In this document: positions 1-9,246 of the stretch, in pieces
How positions within the stretch are numbered: position 1 is the stretch's first letter
How the letters are laid out: the number at the start of each line of letters is the position of its first letter
Source: Galbibacter orientalis DSM 19592
GTDB taxonomy: Bacteria; Bacteroidota; Bacteroidia; Flavobacteriales; Flavobacteriaceae
Assembly (NCBI RefSeq): GCF_000260115.1
Contig: NZ_JH651379.1
Coordinates: 310,001 to 374,000 of the forward strand
DNA: 64,000 nucleotides
Reading direction: 5' to 3'
The notes under the pieces: generated by a model
What the model was told of the DNA's origin: nothing
Seen by the model: the letters and a program-made list of their open reading frames with translations, nothing else
Databases searched by the model: none
Position numbers and translations under genes: made by a program

Positions 1-1
1 T

Positions 2-202
2 GATTTCCATGTAATTCTCGATGCTCCAATTAAAGACAGTAGAAATTTTGAGGTAGCCGACAGTTATGGAATTAGAGGAATTCCTACAAAAATTATTATT
101 AGTCCAGAGGGAAAAATTAATTATAAATCTGTGGGCTACGAGGGCAACGGAAAGCTCTTAACCGAAATGGAAATTTTAATAGAGCTTATAGAAAAAAGCT
201 AA
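2..202 (+). CDS. Thioredoxin-like protein, C-terminal end (partial)
   Basis: Only the last 66 residues are present; the gene begins before the window. The readable part carries the thioredoxin-fold signature around the cis-proline loop (GIRGIPTKIII followed by PEGKI), which in TlpA/ResA-type proteins lies opposite the redox CXXC site. The CXXC motif itself would be upstream and cannot be seen. Such proteins usually reduce disulfides or peroxides in the periplasm of Bacteroidota, often as the C-terminal domain of a longer protein. The fold is clear; the exact family is inferred. Confidence 0.7.
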   Translation, partial: DFHVILDAPIKDSRNFEVADSYGIRGIPTKIIISPEGKINYKSVGYEGNGKLLTEMEILIELIEKS

Positions 203-235
203 TAAAAATATAGCATATCTATACTTTATAAAACT

Positions 236-290
236 AAACGATCAACTTTTTCTGAAAAAATCAGCTAAAGTTGATCGTTTAATTATTTTT
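236..290. terminator. Bidirectional rho-independent terminator
   Basis: A perfect 14-bp stem (236-249 with 267-280) is followed by a T-rich tract on the plus strand and preceded by an A-rich tract. It lies between the convergent thioredoxin-like gene and dnaE, so it can serve both. Confidence 0.8.
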
Positions 291-332
291 ACAAGCTAGT
301 CCAACCCTTTGAATGGGAAGGATAATAAACTT

Positions 333-3300
333 CTAGTTTAATTTATAAACAACATTTTGAAGGTTCAATTCTTGAAGTAACTCATTAGAGATATTCACTT
401 TTTGTTTTCTGCTTGGCATTGTTAATTTAATTTCATTCTCCATTTCATACACCACAAAATTTAAAGTATGATCTCCTTTATGCATGGAAATTACATCTTT
501 TAAAGTATCAATACGATTATCTTCTAATTCATCAAGTTTTAAATGAATGGTAAGTTTTCGAGCATATTTATCCATTACATCCTGCAATTGTTCCATAGAG
601 TTAAATTGCAATCTAGGATCTCCTCTTTTACCAGTTTCTCTATTTACCCAACCTTCTCTAACAAAGGCTTTGATATAAATAAAAGAGTTTATCATTAAAA
701 AATGGCGGAATTTAAGATATTCTTCTCCAAACATTCTAAATTCATACGTATCTGTATAATCTTCAACGGTAAATAATGCCCATCCTTTTCCATTTTTAGA
801 AACCCTATGTTGCACATCAGAAATAACCCCTGCAAAAGAAACTTCTCGGTTAACAATAGCTTCCAAATCATTAAAAGCTCCGATAGTTCCATTACAGAAT
901 ACATTAATTTCAGTTTTAAAATCGTCTAATGGGTGTCCGGAAATATAGATTCCAACCACTTCCTTTTCACGTTTTAATTTCTCCATGGTTCCCCAGGTTT
1001 CGCATGGTGGAACTTGGGGTTCGGGAATTTGCACATCGCTAGCCTCTCCAAAAAGACTTACTTGCGAGGAGTTTTCGTTTTCCTGAAATTTAGCCCCATA
1101 CTTCACTGCTTTTTCCAAAAAAGTTATCCCATCTCCTTCTGCATGAAAATATTGCGCCCTATGTGTATCTCCAAACGAATCGAGTCCTCCTGCTAATGCT
1201 AAGTTTTCAAATGCTTTTTTATTGGCTGCTCTTAAATCTATCCGTTTTGCCAAATCAAAAATAGACTTATACTTTCCGCCTTCTCTTCCTTCTACAATGG
1301 TATTTACAGCACCACGACCAACACCTTTTACTGCGCCCATTCCAAAACGAATAGCACCATCGTTATTAACCGTAAATTTATAGTAAGATTCATTTACATC
1401 TGGACCAAGAACTTCAATTCCCATTCGCTTACATTCCTCTAAAAAGAAAGTAACCTGTTTAATATCGTTCATATTATTAGACAGTACAGCTGCCATATAT
1501 TCCGCAGGATAATTTGCCTTTAAATATGCTGTTTGATACCCAATCCAAGCATAACAGGTAGAATGCGATTTATTAAAAGCATAACTTGCAAATGCCTCCC
1601 AATCTTTCCAAACTTTCTCCAGCGTTTCTCTAGAATGCCCTCGAGCCTCTCCTCCATCTAAAAACTTTGGTTTAAGCTGTTCTAGTAATGCAAATATTTT
1701 CTTTCCCATTGCCTTACGCAAAACATCGGCTTCCCCCTTTGTAAAACCTGCTAACTTTTGAGAAAGCAACATTACCTGCTCCTGGTAAACCGTAATCCCG
1801 TAGGTTTCCTGAAGGTATTCTTCCATGGCATCGAGATCATATTTAATCTCTTCATCTCCATGTTTTCTACGGATAAAACTCGGGATATATTCCAAAGGCC
1901 CTGGACGATATAAGGCGTTCATTGCAATTAAATCGGCAAAAACGGTAGGTTTTAAATCCTTCATATGTTTCTGCATTCCGGCAGATTCATATTGGAAAAT
2001 TCCTACGGTTTCTCCTTTCTGGAACAGCTCGTATGTTTTTTCATCATCTAACGGAAATTCATCTGGATTTAAATCTATCCCGTGCTTATATTTTACCAAT
2101 TTAACGGTATCCTTAATAAGCGTTAGTGTTTTTAATCCGAGGAAATCCATTTTTAATAATCCCGCATTCTCCACCACGGAATTATCAAATTGCGTAACAT
2201 ATAAATCGGAGTCTTTAGCTATAGAAACAGGAACAAATTTGGTAATATCGTCTGGGGTAATAATAACTCCACACGCATGAATTCCTGTATTTCTAACCGA
2301 CCCTTCTAAAATTCTTGCTTGGTTTACCGTCAGCGCTTCTAAATCGTCTCCATCTGCTATATTTTTAAGCTCGTTTACTTTATCAATTTCTTCAGCGCGT
2401 AAACTCCCTTTTAACTTAGCATCGTCTAAACTAAAAATCTTAGCCAGCTTCATGTTTGGAATTAGCTTAGCTATCCTATCGGCATCGTGTAAAGGTAAAT
2501 CAAGCACACGTGCTGTATCTCTAATAGAAGACTTAGCAGCCATGGTTCCATAAGTAATAATTTGTGCTACTTGGTTGGCACCATATTTATCTATTACATA
2601 ATCCATTACACGCCCACGCCCTTCATCATCAAAATCAATATCAATATCTGGTAAGGATACACGATCGGGATTTAAAAACCGCTCAAAAAGTAAATCGTAG
2701 TGAATAGGATCGATGTTTGTAATTTCCAAGCAATAGGCCACTGCAGAACCAGCAGCAGAACCCCTCCCCGGACCAACAGAAACATCCATTTTACGAGCTG
2801 CTGCAATAAAATCTTGTACAATTAAAAAGTACCCTGGATATCCTGTATTTTCAATAACGCTTAACTCAAAGTCTAATCGTTCCTTAATAGACTCTGTAAT
2901 TTCTGGATAACGCCTTTTTGCTCCCTCATACGTTAGGTGTCTTAAATATTTATTTTCCCCACGTTTTCCATTATCATCTTTATCCTCTTCAAACTGAAAT
3001 TCTTCTGGAATATCAAACGCAGGTAATAAAACATCTCTAGCCAGCTCATACGGCTCTACCTTATCTACAACTTCCTGAATATTAAAAATAGCTTCTGGAA
3101 GATCTTTAAAAATGGCTTTCATTTCCTCGCCACTCTTAAAGTAATATTCTTGATTTGGCAATCCGTATCGATATCCTCGTCCACGACCAATAGGCGTATC
3201 TTTTTTCTCTCCGTCTTTAACACACAATAAAATATCATGTGCATTTGCATTTTCTTTATTTATGTAATAGCAATTGTTTGTTGCTACTAACTTTACTTGA

Positions 3301-4715
3301 TGTTTATTTGCCAACCTTACAAGTTCGCTATTCACCCTATTTTCATCTTCTTGATCGTGGCGCATTATTTCCACATACAAGTCTTCTCCAAACTGCTCTT
3401 TCCACCAAAGCAAAGCCTCTTCTGCTTGTACCTCCCCAATATTTAGGAGTTTACTTGGAACTTCTCCATACAAATTTCCAGTAAGTACAATTATATCTTC
3501 CTTGTATTTTTCAACAACTTTTCTATCAATTCTTGGCACATAATAAAACCCTTCTGTATAAGCTATAGAAGACATTTTTGCCATATTATGATACCCTCGC
3601 TTATTTTTAGCAAGCATCACAATTTGGTAACCATTATCTTTAACAGATTTATCTAAATGATTTTCGCAAACATTTAAAGTACATCCTAAAATAGGTTTTA
3701 TAATTGTTTCAGAAGGCTCTTCTCCATTTGCAATAGCCTCTTCATTTCTGGCTTTTACTCCTTTATTATGATTTCCAACTTCTTTTACAAAATGAAAAGC
3801 CCCCATCATATTTGCCATATCTGTAAGTGCTACCGCTGGCATTTTGGCTTTTGCCGTAGCAGCAACCAAATCTGGAATACTTGAAGTAGCCTGAAGAATA
3901 GAAAACTGAGAATAATTATGAAGGTGTGAAAAGTTAACCTCTTCTAACTCTTTTATGTTTTGATGCAGTTCTTCCTTAGAAATTTCTTCTGAAGGCGCTT
4001 CTTTCGCAATTTGCTCCCTAATTTTATCAGAAGCTTTTTTCAGATTAATATGCTTTAATCCGATAAGCTCAATTGGCTGCGGATTGGCCTCAGAAAAATC
4101 TCTAAAATAGGAAGGTAAAACATCTAATTCTTCCGCAGTAAAAACCTCTTTACGGATAAGTTCTAAAAAGCAACGTGTGGTTGCTTCCACATCTGCTGTG
4201 GCATTATGAGCTTCTGCAAAAGGTTCATTAAATAAAAACTCATGAAGCTCCGTTAGTGTGGGAAGTTTAAATTTCCCTCCTCTTCCTCCAGGAATCTTAC
4301 ATAAAGATGCTGTAGTTTCTGTACAGGTATCTAAAACAGGTAACTCGGTTAGATTACTTTCTACTCCCGCACGGTAAAATTCCGCACCCATAATATTTAC
4401 GTCAAATCCTACATTCTGCCCAACTACATAAGTGGATTTTGATAAAGCTTTCTGAAACTTTTCTAATACTTCATCCAATGGAAGCCCTTCCTGTTCGGCT
4501 AATTCTGTAGATATTCCATGTATCTTTTCAGCATCAAAAGGAATATTAAACCCTTCTGGCTTGATTAAATAATCCTGATGTTCTACAAGATTCCCCATAT
4601 CGTCATGCAATTGCCATGCAATTTGAATTGCTCTTGGCCAATTATCAACATCGGTTATGGGAGCATCCCAACGTTTCGGTAATCCGGTAGTTTCTGTATC
4701 AAAAATCAGGTACAT
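333..4715 (-). CDS. dnaE: DNA polymerase III subunit alpha with fused N-terminal exonuclease
   Basis: This is the replicative polymerase catalytic subunit, 1460 aa. Residues 1-190 form a DEDDh 3'-5' exonuclease domain: D6 and E8 in DTETTG, D105 in NVGFD, H170 and D175. A PHP domain starts near residue 262. The family C polymerase core includes GPGRGSAAGSAVAY (648-661) and the catalytic acidic motif PDIDIDFDD (689-697). An OB-fold and C-terminal domain follow from about residue 1260. A DnaQ-like domain at the N-terminus of DnaE is known from Bacteroidota, so one chain would both polymerise and proofread. The ATG start gives MYLIFDTETTG, placing the exonuclease motif where expected. It is transcribed alone, leftward. 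Confidence 0.97.
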   Translation of the reverse strand: MYLIFDTETTGLPKRWDAPITDVDNWPRAIQIAWQLHDDMGNLVEHQDYLIKPEGFNIPFDAEKIHGISTELAEQEGLPLDEVLEKFQKALSKSTYVVGQNVGFDVNIMGAEFYRAGVESNLTELPVLDTCTETTASLCKIPGGRGGKFKLPTLTELHEFLFNEPFAEAHNATADVEATTRCFLELIRKEVFTAEELDVLPSYFRDFSEANPQPIELIGLKHINLKKASDKIREQIAKEAPSEEISKEELHQNIKELEEVNFSHLHNYSQFSILQATSSIPDLVAATAKAKMPAVALTDMANMMGAFHFVKEVGNHNKGVKARNEEAIANGEEPSETIIKPILGCTLNVCENHLDKSVKDNGYQIVMLAKNKRGYHNMAKMSSIAYTEGFYYVPRIDRKVVEKYKEDIIVLTGNLYGEVPSKLLNIGEVQAEEALLWWKEQFGEDLYVEIMRHDQEDENRVNSELVRLANKHQVKLVATNNCYYINKENANAHDILLCVKDGEKKDTPIGRGRGYRYGLPNQEYYFKSGEEMKAIFKDLPEAIFNIQEVVDKVEPYELARDVLLPAFDIPEEFQFEEDKDDNGKRGENKYLRHLTYEGAKRRYPEITESIKERLDFELSVIENTGYPGYFLIVQDFIAAARKMDVSVGPGRGSAAGSAVAYCLEITNIDPIHYDLLFERFLNPDRVSLPDIDIDFDDEGRGRVMDYVIDKYGANQVAQIITYGTMAAKSSIRDTARVLDLPLHDADRIAKLIPNMKLAKIFSLDDAKLKGSLRAEEIDKVNELKNIADGDDLEALTVNQARILEGSVRNTGIHACGVIITPDDITKFVPVSIAKDSDLYVTQFDNSVVENAGLLKMDFLGLKTLTLIKDTVKLVKYKHGIDLNPDEFPLDDEKTYELFQKGETVGIFQYESAGMQKHMKDLKPTVFADLIAMNALYRPGPLEYIPSFIRRKHGDEEIKYDLDAMEEYLQETYGITVYQEQVMLLSQKLAGFTKGEADVLRKAMGKKIFALLEQLKPKFLDGGEARGHSRETLEKVWKDWEAFASYAFNKSHSTCYAWIGYQTAYLKANYPAEYMAAVLSNNMNDIKQVTFFLEECKRMGIEVLGPDVNESYYKFTVNNDGAIRFGMGAVKGVGRGAVNTIVEGREGGKYKSIFDLAKRIDLRAANKKAFENLALAGGLDSFGDTHRAQYFHAEGDGITFLEKAVKYGAKFQENENSSQVSLFGEASDVQIPEPQVPPCETWGTMEKLKREKEVVGIYISGHPLDDFKTEINVFCNGTIGAFNDLEAIVNREVSFAGVISDVQHRVSKNGKGWALFTVEDYTDTYEFRMFGEEYLKFRHFLMINSFIYIKAFVREGWVNRETGKRGDPRLQFNSMEQLQDVMDKYARKLTIHLKLDELEDNRIDTLKDVISMHKGDHTLNFVVYEMENEIKLTMPSRKQKVNISNELLQELNLQNVVYKLN

Positions 4716-4817
4716 AAAATTGCTATCTCTTTAAGATTGAGGTAATTAGTTGTAAGCCAACTGAAAGCTTAAAATTAAGGATATTTTTGAGAGTAAAAAG
4801 CATAAATTATCAGGAGT

Positions 4818-4943
4818 TATCAACTACCTCGGGCAAGCCCACAAGGTATCCAAAGGAAATAAATTTAATTCATTTCGACCCAGAGCCCATCGGTAAACTT
4901 AGCACAGGCTCTGGGGAATTAAACCCTCAATGAGGGATTAAAA
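4818..4943. repeat. Dispersed repeat, copy 1 (about 125 bp)
   Basis: It begins with TCAACTACCTCG and ends with CCCTCAATGAGGG, and is nearly the same as 4995-5118. It contains an inverted repeat (CAGAGCC...GGCTCTG) and a terminal hairpin (CCCTCAATGAGGG). No reading frame is preserved. It looks like a non-autonomous structured repeat. Confidence 0.75.
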
Positions 4944-4944
4944 C

Positions 4945-4977
4945 AAAAAAGGCTGCTTATTTCTAAGCAACCTTTTT
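4945..4977 (-). terminator. Rho-independent terminator for the DUF2383 gene
   Basis: A hairpin of the AAGG(T)TGCTTA / TAAGCAGCCTT type is flanked by A and T runs between the two repeat copies. Its position suits leftward transcripts from 5116-5565. Confidence 0.6.
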
Positions 4978-4994
4978 CAATTAATTCTATAATT

Positions 4995-5118
4995 AATCAA
5001 CTACCTCGAGGCAAGCCCACAAGGTATTCAAAGTAAAATAATTTAATCCATTTCAATGCAGAGCCCTTCGGTAAACTCAGCACAGGCTCTGGGGAATTAA
5101 ACCCTCAATGAGGAATTA
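4995..5118. repeat. Dispersed repeat, copy 2 (about 125 bp)
   Basis: This is a direct copy of 4818-4943, in the same orientation, with small differences (for example TCGAGGCAAG instead of TCGGGCAAG). Its last bases supply the stop codon of the DUF2383 gene, so the repeat abuts and slightly overlaps coding sequence. Confidence 0.75.
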
Positions 5119-5565
5119 AGATACAATGTGCTCATAACGTTTTGCATTGTTTACAGAGTTCTTAATCGCATTTCGCTGCCTCGTAATCATTGCTTTTGTA
5201 GATTCTGGCAAGGATGTTTCTTCTAGAATTTCATTATAATCTTCCAAACTTGCCTCCTCTCCTCTTTGTACTTCTTCTAAAATTGCCTCTTCATCATTAC
5301 TAGATAAAGCCGATTTTATATTCATCCAAGTACGGTGCATATCTCCTGTTATACTCCCCGAATCTATAGGCTTTTCTCCAAAAGAAATGATCTCTCTTTT
5401 CAACTCATCAGCAAATTTTTCTCGTTCTGCCGCTTTACTTTTAAAATAAGTTTTAAGATTTGTATTATCTACATGCTCACTAGAATTTACAAAACCCTTT
5501 TGCGCATCATAATTCTTTTCTAATAATTCATTTATTTTTTTGGCAACATCTTCTGTGTAACTCAT
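5116..5565 (-). CDS. DUF2383 / PA2169-family four-helix-bundle protein
   Basis: This 149-aa, all-helical acidic protein begins with the family-typical pattern of paired helices (EDVAKKINELLEKNYDAQKGF) and has a central DMHRTWMNIKSAL segment. PA2169-family proteins are ferritin-like four-helix bundles of unclear biochemical role, often stress-induced. No signal peptide is visible, so it is probably cytosolic. The stop codon lies in a dispersed repeat, so the last residues may have been altered by that insertion. Confidence 0.85.
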   Translation of the reverse strand: MSYTEDVAKKINELLEKNYDAQKGFVNSSEHVDNTNLKTYFKSKAAEREKFADELKREIISFGEKPIDSGSITGDMHRTWMNIKSALSSNDEEAILEEVQRGEEASLEDYNEILEETSLPESTKAMITRQRNAIKNSVNNAKRYEHIVS

Positions 5566-5814
5566 AATTCAATTTTTAAATGGTTAATAATCTATTTCTC
5601 CCCTTAATTTACTAAACCATTCTTCCAAACCAAAGGAAAAAGGGGTGGTTTAGGTATTATTTAACCTTAAATCTTAAAGGAATTATAATACTTTATATGT
5701 AAACAAATTCTTTATTTACAAAGCGAATTGCTTCGATTCATTATAAAAATTGTTACCTATTGAGGTTTCTAAAAAAAATAGAAAAATTTCATCAGAATAA
5801 TTTAAGGGTTTAAT

Positions 5815-5822
5815 TATCTTTG
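5815..5822 (+). promoter_or_regulatory. Bacteroidota -7 promoter element (TATCTTTG)
   Basis: It matches TAnnTTTG exactly, 24 nt before the ATG of the TerB-like gene. No clear -33 TTTG is seen at the right spacing, so the promoter call is moderate. Confidence 0.45.
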
Positions 5823-5846
5823 TGCCTACATTAAAAAAATATATTG

Positions 5847-6278
5847 ATGTCAATTTCAGATTTATATTCTTCAGGTTTTAGAGATAGAAACCGCGATCAT
5901 TTTGCAGCTATTGTTAGAGTTGCCTTATCTGATGGCGAAATGTCTCCTGAAGAAAAAGCATTTTTAGACCGTTTAGCAAATAATTTAGATATTTCTCCTG
6001 AGCTATATGAGAGTATTCTAGAAAATCCGTCTGCATTTCCAGTAAATCCACCTTCGTTGTACAACGCAAGATTGGAAAGACTATATGATATTGGGCGTAT
6101 GATTTTTTCCGACCATATCGAAGATGAAGATGAAATGCGAATTATGAGAAGATTGGGTATTGGTTTAGGTTTTAATCCTGCTAACGTAGATTTTATCAAT
6201 AAAAAAGCGATGGATCTTATCCACGAAGGAGTAGATTTAGATACTTTTATTGAAGAAATTAAGCACATGAACCGCTAA
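5847..6278 (+). CDS. TerB-like family protein
   Basis: This 143-aa helical protein has a TerB-type pattern: an N-terminal helix with AAIVRVALSDGEMSPEEKAFL followed by further acidic helices. DGEMSPEE matches the conserved metal-binding-like D-G-x-x-x-x-E-E stretch of TerB folds. TerB domains were first named for tellurite resistance but occur widely in membrane-associated stress complexes; the function here is not known. An in-frame TTG sits just before the chosen ATG; the ATG is preferred. No other ter genes are nearby. Confidence 0.8.
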   Translation: MSISDLYSSGFRDRNRDHFAAIVRVALSDGEMSPEEKAFLDRLANNLDISPELYESILENPSAFPVNPPSLYNARLERLYDIGRMIFSDHIEDEDEMRIMRRLGIGLGFNPANVDFINKKAMDLIHEGVDLDTFIEEIKHMNR

Positions 6279-6298
6279 GGGTTTATCGATAAAAAGTC

Positions 6299-6332
6299 AA
6301 AAGGCAGTACTTGAAAAAGTGCTGCCTTTTTG
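6299..6332. terminator. Bidirectional terminator between terB-like gene and fbp
   Basis: A 14-bp stem with one G-U pair (AAAAGGCAGTACTT with AAGTGCTGCCTTTT) is flanked by A and T runs. It lies between convergent genes. Confidence 0.8.
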
Positions 6333-6333
6333 G

Positions 6334-7341
6334 TTATTTATAATTTTCAATAAACTCCTCCGCTTTTTCTACCATTTTTTTACTTCCACAGTAAAAAGGA
6401 ACTCTTTGGTGTAACTCTGTGGGTTTTATATCTAAAATAGCTCTAGTTCCATCACTGGCTTTTCCACCTGCTTGTTCTGCTAAATATGCTATTGGATTAC
6501 ATTCGTACAACAACCGTAATTTCCCATTCATAGCTTTACTACTTTCTGGATATAAAAAAATCCCTCCTTTAATCATATTTCTATGAAAATCTGATACCAA
6601 AGAACCTATATAACGGGAGGTATAAGGACGGTCTTCTTCTTCCATTTGGCAATATTTAATATACTTTTTTACACCTTCTGGAAAGTGCACATAATTTCCT
6701 TCATTTACAGAATAAATGCTACCATTTTCTGGATATTGCATATTTGGATGCGACAAATAAAATGTCCCGATAGCAGGATTTAATGTAAATCCATTTACTC
6801 CATATCCTGTAGTATAAACCAACATTGTAGAAGTCCCATAAACTACATATCCAGCAGCTACTTGATCTCTCCCTGGCTGTAAGAAATCGTCAATAGTAAC
6901 AGGAGTTCCAATAGGAGTTACCCTTCTATAAATCGAAAAAATAGTTCCTACAGAAACATTTACATCTATATTACTAGAGCCGTCCAAAGGATCAAATAAC
7001 ACTACATATTTATTCTGATTGTTGTTATCATGACTGTTTATGGCAACAAAATCGTCCTCTTCTTCTGAGGCTATTCCGCAAACAATCTCTCTGTTTGTTA
7101 ATGATTGAATAAACTTTTCGTTTGCTAAAACATCTAGTTTTTGTTGATCTTCGCCTTGCGCATTTATATCGCCGCTTGATCCTAAAACATCTACTAAACC
7201 TGCTTTATTAACTTCGTGGTTTACAACTTTAGCTGCTAAACGAATGGCGTTGATTAATTTTGATAACTCTCCTGTTGAATACGGAAAAGCACGCTGATTT
7301 TCAATAATAAACTCGCCCAGCGTTTTGTTTTTCTTGGTCAT
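6334..7341 (-). CDS. fbp: Class 1 fructose-1,6-bisphosphatase
   Basis: It hydrolyses fructose-1,6-bisphosphate to fructose-6-phosphate in gluconeogenesis. At 335 aa it has the normal family length. The metal-binding and catalytic signature [17 protein letters not shown] is present, as is the upstream acidic pair in ASEEEDD. The substrate-binding region near the C-terminus ([20 protein letters not shown]) is also conserved. It is a single gene that ends 2 nt after the shared terminator. A near-consensus promoter lies about 30 nt upstream. Confidence 0.96.
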   Translation of the reverse strand: MTKKNKTLGEFIIENQRAFPYSTGELSKLINAIRLAAKVVNHEVNKAGLVDVLGSSGDINAQGEDQQKLDVLANEKFIQSLTNREIVCGIASEEEDDFVAINSHDNNNQNKYVVLFDPLDGSSNIDVNVSVGTIFSIYRRVTPIGTPVTIDDFLQPGRDQVAAGYVVYGTSTMLVYTTGYGVNGFTLNPAIGTFYLSHPNMQYPENGSIYSVNEGNYVHFPEGVKKYIKYCQMEEEDRPYTSRYIGSLVSDFHRNMIKGGIFLYPESSKAMNGKLRLLYECNPIAYLAEQAGGKASDGTRAILDIKPTELHQRVPFYCGSKKMVEKAEEFIENYK

Positions 7342-7366
7342 AACGGTTTTTGTGTTTTTACGCTCA

Positions 7367-7395
7367 CAAATATCGTCATTTTTGTGAAACTACAA
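7367..7395 (-). promoter_or_regulatory. Probable fbp promoter
   Basis: On the minus strand a TTG (7393-7395) is followed 18 nt later by GATATTTG (7367-7374), a one-mismatch form of the Bacteroidota TAnnTTTG -7 element. It lies 25 nt before the fbp ATG. Confidence 0.45.
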
Positions 7396-7438
7396 CGTTT
7401 TCGTTAAATTTCATTTTTATATATTTATAACTATAAGT

Positions 7439-7446
7439 TATATTTG
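7439..7446 (+). promoter_or_regulatory. -7 element TATATTTG before the acetyltransferase gene
   Basis: An exact TAnnTTTG match ends only 8 nt before the ATG. If used, the transcript would have a leader of just a few nucleotides. No clear -33 element is seen. Confidence 0.45.
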
Positions 7447-7454
7447 TAACAGAT

Positions 7455-7940
7455 ATGGAGTATAGAATTAGACTAGCAGAAGAAAAAGATATGAGCCAAG
7501 TTCTCGAACTTATTCAAGAACTGGCGGATTTCGAGAAAGAACCTGAAGCTGTGGAAGTTTCTGTGGAAGATTTAGTAAATGATGGATTTGGAGAGAATCC
7601 ACTTTTTAAATGCTTCGTGGGTGAAGTAAATAACAAAATTGAAGGAATGGCACTTTTTTATAACCGCTATTCTACTTGGAAAGGAAAAACAATTCATCTT
7701 GAAGATTTAGTAGTTAGAAAAAGTTCGAGAGGAACAGGCTTAGGAAGTGCCCTTTTTGCCGAAGTAATTAAATATGGTCATAATCTTGGCGTAAAAAGAA
7801 TAGAATGGGTAGTACTTGATTGGAATACTCCCGCAGTAAAATTTTATGAAAAGAATGGCGCCAATATCCTAAGAGATTGGGATACCGTACAATTAGACGA
7901 ACAAGGAATTAAGAATTTTATAGCAAATACAAATTCATGA
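7455..7940 (+). CDS. GNAT N-acetyltransferase, SSAT/diamine acetyltransferase-like
   Basis: This 161-aa GNAT-fold enzyme resembles spermidine/spermine N1-acetyltransferases along its length: MYRIRxA-type N-terminus, DLVNDGFGENPLFKC, an LEDLVVRKSSRGTGLGSALF acetyl-CoA binding motif (R/QxxGxG/A as RGTGLG), and DWNTPAVKFYEKNGA near the C-terminus. It probably transfers acetyl from acetyl-CoA to a small amine; the true substrate is not shown by sequence. Its stop overlaps the aspartate kinase start by 4 nt (ATGA), so the two genes are translationally coupled. Confidence 0.88.
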   Translation: MEYRIRLAEEKDMSQVLELIQELADFEKEPEAVEVSVEDLVNDGFGENPLFKCFVGEVNNKIEGMALFYNRYSTWKGKTIHLEDLVVRKSSRGTGLGSALFAEVIKYGHNLGVKRIEWVVLDWNTPAVKFYEKNGANILRDWDTVQLDEQGIKNFIANTNS

Positions 7941-9187
7941 GAATTTTTAAATTTGGAGGAGCATCTGTAAAAGATGCAGAAGGGATAAAAAACGTAGTTA
8001 ATGTATTACAAACCGTAGGGCACGAAAACACTTTATTAGTGGTTTCGGCTATGGGCAAAACAACCAACGCCATGGAGGTTGTGGTTAAAAATTATTTTGA
8101 AGACAAATCAAAACTTAATGCTTCATTCCAAGAAATTATTGATTACCACAATGATATTTTAATAGCGTTATTTGAAAACGAAAAACACCCTGTATTTCAA
8201 AAAGTTAAAGGCTTGATTGAGCAAGTTCAAGGATTTTTAGCATGGAATAAATCTCCAAAATATTCTTTTGTTTACGACCAAGTTGTAGGCTACGGAGAAC
8301 TTATTTCTACAACTATTTTAAGTACTTATTTCTCTGAAGTAGGTATTAAAAATAAATGGTTAGACGTAAGAGATTACATCAAAACTGACGATAGTTATAG
8401 AGAAGGTTCTGTAAATTGGGATGCTACGCAAAAAAATATAGCTGAAAACATAGACCAAAGTTGCCTCAACATAACACAAGGTTTTCTAGGAAGCGATGAT
8501 AATAACTTTACAACCACCCTTGGAAGAGAAGGGTCCGATTATACCGCCGCTATATTTGCATATTGCCTAAATGCAGCATCTGTAACTATATGGAAAGATG
8601 TGCCTGGAGTTTTAAATGCCGATCCTAGGTACTTTGAAAACCCAGAACTTTTAAACAGAATATCCTATAGAGAAGCTATTGAGCTTGCATTTTATGGCGC
8701 TTCTGTAATCCATCCTAAAACATTGCAACCGCTTCAAAGAAAGGAGATTCCACTTCATGTTAAATCCTTTATAAATCCTAAAGAAGATGGAACAGTAGTA
8801 ATGAAAGGTAAAGGAATTACACCAAATGTTCCCTGCTTTATAGTGAAGAAAAATCAGATTTTAATGAAACTTTCTTCTTTAGACTTCTCTTTTATTGTTG
8901 AAGAAAATATTAGTGAGATTTTCAAACTTTTTAGTGATAATAGAATGAAAGTTGACTTAATTCAGAACTCCGCCATCAGTTTTTCTGTTTGTGTTGAAAA
9001 TAAATTCAACAAATTAGATGACCTTTTAAAAATACTAAAATCTAAATTTAAAGTAACACATTACGAAGACGTATCGCTCTATACCATAAGACATTTCAAT
9101 GAAAAAGCAATTGCTTCTTTACAGAATGGAAAGGAAGTTTTACTTGAGCAACGTACGCAAGAAACAGTTCAGTTGGTTGTAAAATAA
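7937..9187 (+). CDS. lysC: Aspartate kinase (monofunctional)
   Basis: It phosphorylates L-aspartate, the first step towards lysine, threonine and methionine. At 416 aa it starts with the nucleotide-binding KFGGASV motif, has a central TTLGREGSDYTAA substrate-binding motif and a WKDVPGVLNADPR loop, and ends with ACT-like regulatory sequence from about residue 300. It lacks a homoserine dehydrogenase domain. It overlaps the upstream acetyltransferase by 4 nt and is followed after 59 nt by the lipid acyltransferase gene. The symbol is used by family; whether it is feedback-regulated by lysine is not visible. Confidence 0.92.
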   Translation: MRIFKFGGASVKDAEGIKNVVNVLQTVGHENTLLVVSAMGKTTNAMEVVVKNYFEDKSKLNASFQEIIDYHNDILIALFENEKHPVFQKVKGLIEQVQGFLAWNKSPKYSFVYDQVVGYGELISTTILSTYFSEVGIKNKWLDVRDYIKTDDSYREGSVNWDATQKNIAENIDQSCLNITQGFLGSDDNNFTTTLGREGSDYTAAIFAYCLNAASVTIWKDVPGVLNADPRYFENPELLNRISYREAIELAFYGASVIHPKTLQPLQRKEIPLHVKSFINPKEDGTVVMKGKGITPNVPCFIVKKNQILMKLSSLDFSFIVEENISEIFKLFSDNRMKVDLIQNSAISFSVCVENKFNKLDDLLKILKSKFKVTHYEDVSLYTIRHFNEKAIASLQNGKEVLLEQRTQETVQLVVK

Positions 9188-9246
9188 ATCTAGAGCTCAC
9201 TTTCTTTTTCTATATTTGTATTGATTAGACCTCAATATAATTTCAA

